Source: Iris pallida
Taxonomy: Eukaryota; Streptophyta; Magnoliopsida; Asparagales; Iridaceae
Length of the DNA stretch: 64,000 nucleotides
Reading direction: 5' to 3'
Assembly (NCBI GenBank): GCA_029216955.1
Contig: JANAVB010016207.1
Span: 62,001 to 126,000 of the forward strand
A model generated the notes under the pieces. The model made no database searches. It was not told the origin of the DNA and saw only the letters and a program-made list of their open reading frames with translations. Below, one piece after another: positions 21,534-31,426 of this stretch (positions are counted from its first letter, which is position 1; each line of letters opens with the position of its first letter). The position numbers and the translations under genes were made by a program.

Positions 21534-21972
21534 TATTTTCATTATTCCATGCATGTCTTCTATTATGCTTTATGGTTTAATATTGCTATACCATTTTGCT
21601 ATTATAACAAAATGGGGGAGTAAGATTGATAAGATTCAGTAAGAATAATTTAGATAAGATTCACTTAGATTTGATTCATCTTGGATACAAATTACGATTT
21701 CTGATGATTATTTACTGTATTACTAACTTGGTTTGAAAGAATTTTTGGTTTAGACTCTACAGATACAGATTCAACAGAATGTTTTATTACGGGGGAGTAA
21801 TAACACTTGACCGTACACTATGGGAAAACATTGAGCATTATACTGTACCATTTTTGACGGATGAAAAGCTACTACCGTACCTTCCGTACTCATCAAGTCT
21901 ACTTCCACTTCAAGCTGAACTTTTTCTTAAGTATCAATCGTAGTTTTGTCATATTATCAAAATGGGGGAGAT
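21534..21972 (+). other. copia-1 region between the env-like ORF and 3' LTR, with three purine tracts
   Basis: Non-coding. The tracts are ACAAAATGGGGGAGTAAG (about 21605), TTACGGGGGAGTAATAA (about 21786) and AAAATGGGGGAGAT (21959-21972). The last one directly abuts the LTR start TGTCGGCAC and is the polypurine tract that primes plus-strand DNA. Confidence 0.75.
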
Positions 21973-22339
21973 TGTCGGCACATTTAGCCATAGTCAAACC
22001 GATTTCGATAAGTGTCTTAAAACTTCGATCTCGATATGAAAAGAAATGAAGATTGCAGATTGGGTCTTCTCTGAGATTTTATTATTTATTCTGTATTTTT
22101 TATTTATTGAGTCTAGATTATTTGTGAATCGGGATCACTGGCAATTAAAAGTCTATCCTAAACCAAACCCATCTTGATTCCTAAACCAAATTGTAACCTC
22201 TGTTTTTGAACTTTCAATTTTTTTAAAAAATTTTCTATTTTGTTTAAATATTTTCTGTTGGAAAAATAATTGTCTTGTTCGAAATTCTATTTTTAAGGAC
22301 AAAAGAACTTATCATATTCTTTTAAAAAAATTTTATATA

Positions 22340-22342
<3 letters not shown>

Positions 22343-22384
<42 letters not shown>
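22343..22384. repeat. (AT)n microsatellite
   Basis: A pure AT dinucleotide run of about 20 units. Confidence 0.95.
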
Positions 22385-22388
<4 letters not shown>

Positions 22389-24162
22389 ATATGCTCTTGA
22401 TCACGTATCTTGTTATTTGAATCTACTTTTAAAATATTAGAGGGATGGTTATCAAAGTATTGTTGTTGGGACATCGTGTATGATAATTTAATTGATTTAA
22501 TTTTTAAATTATCAATTATAGCTTCTGACCAATAAACTCTATTATTATATTTTATTTTTGGATGGTATCAAATGTTATTCTCAACAACCATAGTAACTAA
22601 TAATTATCAATTTTAAAATTATCTATTGATATCTCTGATCAGTAAAGGATCCCCAGAGCTATCTTAAATAAGGATTTGTATTTATGAAAATATATTTTAC
22701 AAATTATTTGATCATATTGAATATTATCTACATTCTTATTATGATCTATTATTAATTTGGATTTTTGTCAATCTGGTTTTAATTTTATTTAGTTTAAATA
22801 TATGGAGGAGATTTGATCATTGGGTCTAAATCCTTATCTATCTAGTATTTGTTTTCCCTATCTAAGAAGAGTCGTTCCATTATGATTATACCAACAAAAT
22901 TTCTGAATAATCTTCCGGCATTATCTTTTCTGCGCCTCTCCTCTATCCATACATGTATATATAACACACATACAAAACCATAGTATTTTGATCTGTCATG
23001 TCCTCTTCCAAAGCCTACCCTGCAAGCAGCAAAACCTACAACCACCACCAGCAGCCAATACACGAATCCTGTGTCCGTGTGTCCAACCATCAAGCCTCCT
23101 GCAAATTCTCTACCACCTCGTACTGCCCCGGCGACTACGTGCCCGCTCGTTGCCAGTGCACCACCATTCCATCATCATCCACATAACAACCACCAATAAC
23201 CACAACCAACACCACCCCGACCATGTGTCATCGTGTCTGTGTCCGCCACACACATTCCATACATCAGTATACAAATATCACGGGTCCGACACACCGGATT
23301 TGACCCACAAAACCGTTCTCTCTGTGTCGGAACAACAGGACATGACACACCCCCTGTCACCGCCTTGCCATCAATATTCCAAAAAAAATAAAACAACAAA
23401 TAAAACCCTGTCATCCGCCGCCGTACCTTGTCTCCGGCGTCGTATCCCCGTACCCAGCACCTCCGTGACGCGTCCAAGCCATCCCTTCCATCGGCACCAC
23501 CCAGGAACTGCCAGGCATCGCGCCTGCCACCAGCGCCGCACTTGTGACTTCCGACGGAGCCGTGGCCAACCGCCGTGAGTAGCGCTCGACTCCGCCGATG
23601 CGCCTCCCCGGCTCCTACGTGCTGGGTCCTCCGCATCAATACCGAGCGAGTGCCCCCGATGAAGAGCTGTGCCGCCGCGAGGAGTACTTCGATACCACCG
23701 GTGTACAGCGTCGTCCCCGCAGTCAGCGCCATCCGGCGTCGACAAACCCCCAGACCGGAGCAGACCCCATCGTCGTTGTTCGGCAGCCGCCGCGCCTATC
23801 ACTTTTCACCGTGAGTGGCGTGATTCCTCCACCGGTGCTCGCCTTCAGAGCCTGTGGCCACGCATGCTATGTCGAACGGCCGCCGCACGCCGGCACCGCC
23901 AGTAAATTTGCCCTTGGTGAGACCCTCTCCATCTCCTCTTGATATCTCTTCACTCTTTTATCCCCTTTCTCTCTCTCTCCATGTCCCTTTTCTCTCTTTC
24001 CTATGAGAACAACAACAATGTTGTGATGCTGTCCATGTTCAATTTCATTGTCTACCATAATGGCAGAAACATGGGGAAAGGAAGAAGAGTAGGTTGTGTT
24101 ATTATTACTATTATTTCTATATTATATTATATTTTTTACAAACCCAGCAACATTTGTATGTT

Positions 24163-24509
24163 GAGAAATTTTGAGTTGCACCCCACTTATTTTACCATAA
24201 TTCAAGGTGTACCCCACCGAATTACCATAATGCATGAAACACACCACTTTAAACGAAAACCGTCAATGACTAACAGTCAACTCCTTTGACCACCTATTTA
24301 AGTGGGGGTGCATCTTGAATTATGGTAAAATAAGTGGGATATTTTACCATAATTCAAGATGCACCCCCACTTAAATAGGTGGTCAAAGGAGTTGACTGTT
24401 AGTCATTGACGGTTTTTGTTAAAAGTGGGAGCTTTCATACATTTTGGTAATTCGGTGGGGTGCACCTTGAATTATGGTAAAATAAGTGGGGGACAACTCA
24501 AAATTTCTC
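24163..24509. mobile_element. Mutator-type MITE, nearly perfect long hairpin
   Basis: The ends GAGAAATTTTGAGTTG and CAACTCAAAATTTCTC are exact inverses, and both arms (about 165 bases each) remain complementary almost to the centre near 24340. A perfect 9-bp duplication TTGTATGTT flanks it (24154-24162, 24510-24518), which fits the Mutator superfamily. There is no coding capacity. Only a few mismatches and a short gap separate the arms. Confidence 0.9.
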
Positions 24510-24561
24510 TTGTATGTTTAGTATCATTACTAGGTTCCTTTACGAAGCTGAGGCAGACTTA

Positions 24562-25623
24562 GGGCATGTTTGGATAGATGTAACTCTTTGAAAGTGTGAA
24601 AGTGGTACTTTCCAAAATGTGTTTGGATGTACTACTTTTTGTCTCCTGCAAGTGGAAGAAAAATGGTTTGGGGTTTGGATGGTTGTTGAAAGTAGATTAA
24701 AATGAGTTCGATTGTTTGGATGGTGGTTGAAAGTGAATGTTGGAGTTGGAGATATGGTAATCCATACTTAAATTAATTACCATAATTAAATGAAAAAATA
24801 CATTAATTATCAAAATTGTTTGAAAAATATTTGTAAAAGTTTTATTGATGACAAATTAAATTAATTATTATAATTAAAAATATTACAATAATTACTGCTA
24901 AAATAATAATAATTAAATTAATTAATTATCATAATTGTAATTTAAAATAACAATAATTAAATTACTATTAATTGTGGTATATAATTAAAGTGGTATATAA
25001 TTGTAATTTAAATATAAATATTCTAATATAAATTATTATTATTACTATTAATTATTATTTTATATTATTAATTATTATTGTTGTAATTTAAATGTAAATA
25101 TTCTAATAATTATTTTAATTAACAAGAAGAGCATCAAGCTCGACCCCTCCTCCGTCGACCACGTCGTCGCGGAGTCCCCGGACCACGTCGTCGGCCCTAG
25201 ATGCAAACTCGATCGTCGTACCATGTCGTCGCGGAGTTCCCGAACCACGTCGCCGCCGTCAATGTCGTCCCCAGACCACGTCGTCGGCCGCGTCGTCCCT
25301 GGACCACGTCGTCGCCCGCGTCGCCATGATGATGGCATCGTCGCCCACGTGTCGGAAGCTCAGTACGATTATTAATTTAATTTAATAAAAAAACCGCCAC
25401 CGTCTGGCCCTCCACTTGCTGCCCACCTGCGGCTGTTTTGCGTTGTAGGTGAGATTGGAAAAAAGGAAGAAAACATTTTCTGAGGTGTGTCAGAGAACAC
25501 CACTTTCACCAAATTCTTCTCCACCAACCAAACATTGAAACTCCATTGAGGTGGCCTCCAGTTGCAGGAGAAACTGAAAAATAGCTCCACTTTCTGGCCT
25601 CCTACACACAACCAAACAGCCCC
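24562..25623. mobile_element. PIF/Harbinger-like non-autonomous element
   Basis: The ends are GGGCATGTTTGG and CCAAACAGCCCC (12-bp inverted, 2 mismatches), flanked by TTA (24559-24561, 25624-25626). TTA duplications and GGGC-TGTTTGG ends are typical of Tourist/Harbinger elements. The interior is AT-rich except for a GC-rich block at about 25135-25345 in which CCACGTCGTCG recurs. No transposase is visible. A long minus-strand open stretch (25075-25338) is a by-product of the GC-rich repeat. Confidence 0.7.
25135..25345. repeat. GC-rich block with CCACGTCGTCG repeats
   Basis: Degenerate copies of GGACCACGTCGTCG or a close variant occur near 25156, 25182, 25220, 25242, 25272 and 25300, separated by about 20-40 bases. 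Base composition contrasts sharply with the AT-rich flanks, suggesting that the block was acquired. Confidence 0.6.
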
Positions 25624-26369
25624 TTAATGTGGGGTACTGGTAGTTTATTTTTTTATTATTCATTGTACTGTCAGTACAAATAGGTACAAATGCATATGAT
25701 ATATGTAAATACTGTCATGTTACTACTAACAATACTATTAAAGCATTAGTCTTTGTACTATTTTTATTAAATAATTATATAATAAATATTTTCAAAAAAA
25801 AGTAGAAAAATGATTTTTTTTACAAAAAAAATATAGAATTGGGTTTGACCCAATACTGATTGCAAATCTTGATTTTGAAACCTAAAGTGTTATTATAACA
25901 TTTTTTATCTATTTAAAGTAGGACTTTTGGATCTATAATTATATTCGACAAAAAAAAAAGATTTTTTTCCCTATATTAATTTCCTAGATTTTTAAGTATC
26001 GATCTAAAGTATTCTAACCAAATAAAATATAGTTTTAATATTATAAATAGTTTTTTTTTAAATAAATAAATAGTTACATATTTTATTTATGTAATTACTC
26101 TTCGATTATCGAACCTTGATCGTGGCTAATCATTCTTCATATGTTCCTTGCAATTTTGGACTCCTTTACATTGACCCTAGCTAATCGAACTATTCTGGAC
26201 TCAATGGGATTATCGGTTACACCAACATAGGTGAGTACAGTTTATTGTCTGTATTTTGATATTAATTTTCACTATATTTCATTGATTGGCCATTGGTTAT
26301 GTGATTTTTTATATTCTATTATAAATTGTTTAGTCGGGAATGAGAAGTAACAAGGATGTGTGATCCGAC

Positions 26370-26515
26370 CGTAGACATTGTTTAATTTCATACAAGTAGA
26401 CCTCGTAGACATTGTTTATTTTCTGCAAGTAGACCTCGTAGATATTGTTTATTTTCTGCAAGTAGACCTCGTAGACATTATTTATTTTTCGTGCAAGTAG
26501 ACCTCGTAGACCTCG
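26370..26515. repeat. minisatellite of about 35 bp, four units
   Basis: The unit is GCAAGTAGACCTCGTAGACATTG followed by TTTATTTTCT, repeated about four times with small changes, the last followed by a shortened GTAGACCTCG copy. Confidence 0.85.
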
Positions 26516-27807
26516 CGGTGTAGTGTCCCAGACTGATCACATATCAAAGGTACTTCTAAAAGTTGGGAATATATATTTTAGTTTATTTACTTGCCATTGA
26601 TTTTTCGTCTTTTCTCACGTCTTTTTTACTGTTTATTTTCAAAACATATAATTGATGACTAACCTCTGTTGTATAGTTAATTTCATTTATTGAAACTGCA
26701 TTCAGTGAATTGTACTCATTCCATTTCTGACTGGAAACCAATATTTTTCAGGTTAGCCGTGGATTCACTTAGCATTGGGAGTTACGGACGTACTTGCAGA
26801 CAAGCCTAGTGACTAGCTAGATAGATGAGTTGTAGTCATTCCAATATTTGTACGAGTTTATATTTTTCTGTAATTGTAAAACTTAGGAATATTGTAAGTT
26901 TAAATTAATTTTGTGAATGAGCATTATTTGTGATTTTGAGCATTATGGCTATACAACATTCTAACGTCGACACTGCGGCATAGGCTGGCTTGGACATGCA
27001 TTTGTATCTCGGAAAGCGGGTGCGGGTCGTGATACAAACCAATTCCTGATTTGATCCTAACCCAAACCAGATAAACAAACCAAAACTGCCCTAGAATTAG
27101 GCTAACCGAACTCGGCCAGAGTTTTGCCCGAACTCGGACCGAACTCGGTCAGCATAATTCACTCCTAGTTATAGAAAAACCTATAAATAGAGAAGCCTAT
27201 AAAAACTTGTTTGAATTTTTGAACATTAGGGTACCAAGTTCTGCCCGAACTCTGTCATAGAAAAACCTATAAATAGAGAAAAAAATTCATTTCTAAACAC
27301 AGATTCAATCTTCATCTTCTCTATCTATTCCTAAGCTTTATATTCCATTCCCAAAGCTTTAATCTTCAAATCTTCAAGTCAACTCTATTCTTCTAAGTGC
27401 CGGTGGTTTCCGAGTAGGAGTTTCGATTGTACAAGCTTGGCGTATAAAAGCTTTCTTTAGAAAGGTGTTGAAGTTTGTTCGTGGACTTCGGATAAAAACG
27501 TGACGGTGGTGAACTTGGCGTGTTCTTCGGAGCAAAACACATGGTGTAATCTCTATTTCAAATAGTGGATTCAAATATCGGATTGAGTACTCAGGACTGG
27601 ACTAGTCCTCACAGAGAAAAACCAGTAGAAATCTACTGTCTTTTCGTATTGTTTTCTCGCCCTGATTTTACTGACTTACTTGCAATTATTATATATATAT
27701 ATTGCTTCACCTACTTAGAGTTAAATTTCTAATTGCTAAATATTCTCCGCTGCACTCTATTCACCCCCTCTAGAGGTGCCATTGTCCCTATAAAAACTGT
27801 TAAAGCA

Positions 27808-28258
27808 GGCATGTATATTATGTGTCTTGCTAGTCTCCTGAGGACCTGGTTATCTCTCCAGGTTATAGCCAAGCTGGGAGAATCGATGGATGGTTATGTG
27901 TTGCGTCTGCAGGATTCAGGTATCGTTGGTGCATGGTTTCATTTTATCATTCTCTCTGCTAAATATTTTTCTATCTTGACATATTCGGCTTATTAGTCTA
28001 CTTTATTAGACTCGTATTTCCTTTCGAGTCTATTCGGACATGTATGCTAGTAGGCTGCAGACCACGAACCATATAGTTCATTCTTGATATTTTATTATTT
28101 TATGTGGATTGAGATTCGTTTTGACTTGCCATGATTAGACCTAATGCCAAAGTCCATACAGCTTATACGTATTCGAGCGGTGCTGGAGTCCTCTCGATGT
28201 GTAGCTGGCATGTATACATATCCTGGTCTTGTACGTATTTTGGGACTGGGGCATTATA
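27808..28258. repeat. L0: 3' end of a long LTR related to the LARD LTR
   Basis: CATGTATATTATGTGTCTTG followed by CTGAGGACCTGGTT matches the LARD LTR at 47670-47715. The end TACGTATTTTGGGACTGGGGCATTATA matches the LARD LTR end at 48070-48095, apart from TTATA for TTACA. H sequence resumes immediately after it (ATATCTCAG versus GTATCTCAG at 43168). The left part of the LTR lies beyond copia-1, outside the window. Confidence 0.65.
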
Positions 28259-28370
28259 ATATCTCAGTTTATGAGATGTTATGAGAGTAGGACTCAGTTT
28301 CCTGAGTATATACTTAGTATATATATATATATATATGCGGGTTTTAGTTATAGTATATATATGTATATTT

Positions 28371-29316
28371 TGTTGACACAAAGTCACAGTCAACCAAATA
28401 TTGACAATATTGACTAAATAATATCTGTAATAATTCAATACGACACACGACGTCTGCATTAAGCTCAAGACAGAAGACAGCTCAGCTTCCGTGTCTCAGT
28501 TGATTCAAGTCTGTATTTTACACTTTCTTTGAGTCTAGACTAATGTAATCTGAGTCATGCTGAGCTCTTGAAACTTAGACAATAGCCTACCCAAAAATCC
28601 CAAAGCTCCACCAAACCAGAAATTCCTAAATGGTCCTCTTTGAACCACTCTGTGCTCTGGAGACAGAGTTCGGGCCGAACTCTGCCTCCACACAGAGTTC
28701 GGACCGAACTCTGTCCCCTAGAAATCAGGAACCCTAATTTTAGGGTTAGCTGGTTGCTAGTTGTCCAACGGCCAAATATTTAAATTTTCCTACCCGAATT
28801 CTGGCCGAATTCTGCCTATAAAAATACTATAAATAGGGCATGAATTCTCTCATTCCAATCTATCCAATCTTCTCTTCTCTTCTCTCTTATAGCTGAAATA
28901 AGCCATACCCTTCCCATCTACTAGCCACAAGCCTCCTAAGTCTCGAGTGCTCAGCATCTCTCAGTTAGGATTTTTGTGCAAGAGTCGAAGAAGTCGCTTG
29001 GACAATTCCAAGCAAATCGCCACTGCGATCCTCTGTTAGAAGTTGACGTGCTCTTCTGAAGTAAAGGCACGGTTGTAAACTACTATTTCACAAATAGTGG
29101 ATTTGAATCCTGAGCTAGAGTTCTCAAGCCTGGACTAGTCCTCCACGAGGGAAACCAGGTTAAAATCGCTGTGTTTGCGTATGCTCTTTTAATCTCCTTT
29201 TATTTTCCGCACTTTACTCTGATTATTTATTATTGGTGAAAGAGTTATTTTTAATTGGTCATTTTTCTATATATACTCTATTCACCCCCCCTCTAGAGTT
29301 GCCAAACTGTTCTTCA
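28371..29316 (+). repeat. copia-2 5' LTR
   Basis: It begins TGTTGACACAAAGTCACAG. Two copies of a 10-bp-arm palindrome (CAGAGTTCGG-n-CCGAACTCTG) lie at 28664-28684 and 28693-28713, upstream of the TATA boxes (CTATAAAAATACTATAAATAG, about 28818-28838). A CT-rich start region follows (CTTCTCTTCTCTTCTC). It ends CACCCCCCCTCTAGAG...TTCTTCA. Confidence 0.95.
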
Positions 29317-29318
29317 AT

Positions 29319-29330
29319 TGGTATCAGAGC
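29319..29330 (+). other. copia-2 primer binding site
   Basis: TGGTATCAGAGC lies two bases after the LTR. It is complementary to the 3' end of initiator tRNA-Met, the usual primer for Ty1/copia elements. Confidence 0.95.
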
Positions 29331-29371
29331 TCTGTTCTCTTTATAAGGACTAACATCCTAAGAGCTGATCC

Positions 29372-31426
29372 ATGGCAACCACACAATCCTTGATTTCCAA
29401 TCATGGTGAAGGTCAGTCCACTCATAGGCCTCCCCTATTTGATGGAACTAACTATACATATTGGAAAACAAGGATGAGCTTCTATCTTAAGTCTCTAGAC
29501 TTTGACCTGTGGACTGTCGTCACTGACGGTTATAAAAAGCCCGTCAGGATAGTTGTCGATGGTGACCTCATTGAGAAAGCACACGACAAATATTCTGTCG
29601 AGGAGAAGAAACAGGCAAGTCTAGATGCTAGGGCTATTAATGCTTTATTCTGTGCTATAGACAGGAATGAATTCAACAGGGTCTCCACATGCACCACTGC
29701 TCATGAAGTATGGAGACTTCTAGAAGTGACGCATGAGGGAACCACACAAGTCAAGGAATCTAAAATAAGCCGTCTCACTCAAGAATACGAAGCCTTCAAG
29801 ATGAAGCCAAATGAGACGATCACTCAAATGTTTACAAGATTCCTCGACATCATCAATCCTCTATCCTCGCTTGGTAAGCAGTACTCAAACCACGAGAAGA
29901 TTCGTAAGTTACTCAGAGGGTTGCCAAAGATTTGGAACCCTAAGGTGACGGCCATTATAGAAGGAAACGATCTCACATCAATGTCAATAGAGACCTTGAT
30001 GGGTAAGCTCATGACTCACGAGCTTGACCTCAAGGACTTCGAAGAGCCTGCTCCGAAGACCAGGGAGATTGCACTCAAAGCTCATCGACGAAGGGCTGAT
30101 CACGATGAGATCGAAGACGATAACTCGGATGATGAAGACCAAGCTCTCATGGTTCGTAACTTCAGAAAATTCCTTCGCTTCAATCGAAGGAAGAAGGATT
30201 CACAAGAAGATGATGAAGAAGAGCCAACCTGTTACGGTTGCAAGAAGACTGGACATGTCCGAAAAGACTGCCCATTCTTGAAGAAGAGCAACCGCTATGA
30301 GAAGCCATACAAAAGGAACTCATCAAAGAAATATGCCAACACAGGAATTTGGCATGAAAGTGAAGCAAGTGACTCCGAGGAAGAAAAAGGCTCTCCTCAA
30401 GATACAGCAAATGTGTGCCTAATGGCAACTTCCAACAAGGTATCTAACGAAACTCTAGATGACTTCTCTTTTGATGAACTTGGCGATGCTTTCACTGATT
30501 TACTCGATGATCACAAAAAGGTCATCGGTAAATACAAACATGCCAAGGACAAAATCAAAAGTCTTGAAGATGAGATACAAAGAATTTCCTTACTTCTTGA
30601 TAATGTTAGAAACACGACACCCACTAATGACACTGATGAAGTATCCAAGCTTAAATTAAGCTTACATGATGCTGAAGCACGTATTGAGCAACAAACTCAA
30701 GAAATCACTACACTCAACACGTTGCTTGCTGAAGAAAAGAGTAGACACAAGATTTCCATGACTAAGATATATGGCTTAAATATTAAGGTTGATGAACTGC
30801 AAGCTGTTTCTAAAAGATTAGAAACCAAATTGGGTAAACAGGTTGTTCAACCTCAAACCCAATCACATGGGCACAACACCACTCATGCTAGTCAACCACG
30901 TCATTCTCATGCAGCACATAACCATACATTTATATACACAAACTTTTACAAACCACGTGCACGTAAGAATAATTCTCACTCAGTACACAATCATCATGCA
31001 CAAAGACACAATCAACATCACTCCACACATAGGAATCATCATGCCATGCCATATAGACAAGATCATCATGCCATGCCATATAGACAAAATAATCATGCTA
31101 TGCCACATAGACAAAACCATCATACCATTTCACAATCACATGCCATGCCATATAGACAATATCAGCATGTCACACATCATAGACAATATCATCATGCCAT
31201 GTCATATAGACAAAATCATCATGTTATGCCACATAGACACCATCACCATGCCACTCATTCTATGCATAATCATCATAACCATGCTAACTCTTCACATCAT
31301 GATCATCCACATCATGCTGCTTACAGATATTACTCTCATGCTCCTAGTATAAATAAAAATGCTATCTGTACCTACTGTGGATCACATGGACACATCTCAC
31401 ACAGTGCAGAGTTAGAAGACTGGTAG
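29372..31426 (+). CDS. copia-2 Gag with zinc knuckle, coiled coil and His-rich repeat
   Basis: The start is ATG 29372 after GATCC. The N-terminal part has F-D-G-T-N-Y-T-Y-W and the long helical copia-type Gag domain (UBN2-like, to about residue 230). A CCHC zinc knuckle C-Y-G-C-K-K-T-G-H-V-R-K-D-C begins at residue 287. A predicted coiled coil follows (about 365-490, with K-S-L-E-D-E-I-Q and E-I-T-T-L-N-T-L-L). Residues about 515-660 are a repeat region of N-H-H-A-M-P-Y-R-Q-type units, exceptionally rich in His. A second zinc knuckle starts C-T-Y-C-G-S-H-G-H but loses its last Cys to a frameshift near 31396-31404, and the frame ends at TAG 31426. Gag builds the particle and binds RNA. Confidence 0.9.
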   Translation: MATTQSLISNHGEGQSTHRPPLFDGTNYTYWKTRMSFYLKSLDFDLWTVVTDGYKKPVRIVVDGDLIEKAHDKYSVEEKKQASLDARAINALFCAIDRNEFNRVSTCTTAHEVWRLLEVTHEGTTQVKESKISRLTQEYEAFKMKPNETITQMFTRFLDIINPLSSLGKQYSNHEKIRKLLRGLPKIWNPKVTAIIEGNDLTSMSIETLMGKLMTHELDLKDFEEPAPKTREIALKAHRRRADHDEIEDDNSDDEDQALMVRNFRKFLRFNRRKKDSQEDDEEEPTCYGCKKTGHVRKDCPFLKKSNRYEKPYKRNSSKKYANTGIWHESEASDSEEEKGSPQDTANVCLMATSNKVSNETLDDFSFDELGDAFTDLLDDHKKVIGKYKHAKDKIKSLEDEIQRISLLLDNVRNTTPTNDTDEVSKLKLSLHDAEARIEQQTQEITTLNTLLAEEKSRHKISMTKIYGLNIKVDELQAVSKRLETKLGKQVVQPQTQSHGHNTTHASQPRHSHAAHNHTFIYTNFYKPRARKNNSHSVHNHHAQRHNQHHSTHRNHHAMPYRQDHHAMPYRQNNHAMPHRQNHHTISQSHAMPYRQYQHVTHHRQYHHAMSYRQNHHVMPHRHHHHATHSMHNHHNHANSSHHDHPHHAAYRYYSHAPSINKNAICTYCGSHGHISHSAELEDW
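31040..31340 (+). repeat. coding minisatellite for HHAMPYRQ-type units in copia-2 gag
   Basis: Units of about 24-30 bases built on CATCATGCCATGCCATATAGACAA are repeated about nine times with substitutions, and they stay in frame. Every unit encodes His pairs, Met/Pro and Y/H-R-Q. Confidence 0.85.

Larger units (their letters stand above)
22192..27034. mobile_element. S: probable solo LTR of a Tekay-like long-LTR element
   Basis: It begins TGTAACC and ends GGTGCGGGTCGTGATA, a degenerate GTGACA-type end like that of H. Flanks CAAAT (22187-22191) and CAAAC (27035-27039) match at 4 of 5 positions. It splits the copia-1 LTR. Its internal plan follows the LARD LTR: AT-rich start, TATA-like leader, a CAC/GTGTCC-rich stretch (23040-23360), a GC-rich block (23400-23930) with overlapping open frames, then an AT-rich tail. 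The boundaries are my best estimate. Without its own insertions it is about 3.4 kb. Confidence 0.5.
1..27807 (+). mobile_element. copia-1: 3' part of a SIRE/Maximus-like Ty1/copia element, split by gypsy-1
   Basis: The left piece (1-624) carries the tail of an env-like frame. The right piece (21529-27807) carries a region with several purine tracts and then a 3' LTR. The two pieces are separated by gypsy-1 with a perfect 5-bp duplication (GCTAG at 620-624 and 21529-21533), so they were contiguous. The order env-like frame, GGGGGAG tracts, LTR starting TG matches intact copia-2 in the same window. Gag, pol and the 5' LTR lie beyond the left edge. The right end near 27807 is approximate: it is placed after the CCCCTCTAGAG-type LTR end and where L0-like sequence resumes. 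Confidence 0.75.
21973..27807 (+). repeat. copia-1 3' LTR, interrupted by a long solo LTR
   Basis: It starts TGTCGGCACATTTAGCC after the polypurine tract. The second part (27035-27807) has features shared with the copia-2 LTR: a duplicated GAACTCGG-CCGAACTCGG motif, two TATA-like segments (CCTATAAATAGAG near 27190 and 27270), ACTGGACTAGTCCTC and TATTCACCCCCTCTAGAG near the end. The end is uncertain, near 27807. Between the parts lies element S. Confidence 0.7.

Noticed and set aside
22988..23942. Overlapping frames in the GC-rich part of S
   Set aside because: Same reason as for the LARD LTR: mutually overlapping, low-complexity, no recognised domain, and the same position relative to the LTR plan.
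23998..24162. CRISPR-like or phage-like structures in repeat regions
   Set aside because: All regular repeats in the window are plant micro- or minisatellites or transposon ends; spacing and context do not fit a CRISPR array anywhere.
30843..31352. Second-frame ORF over the copia-2 His-rich repeat
   Set aside because: It is a shadow of the repeat in frame 2. The Gag frame has the zinc knuckle and coiled coil and explains the sequence.
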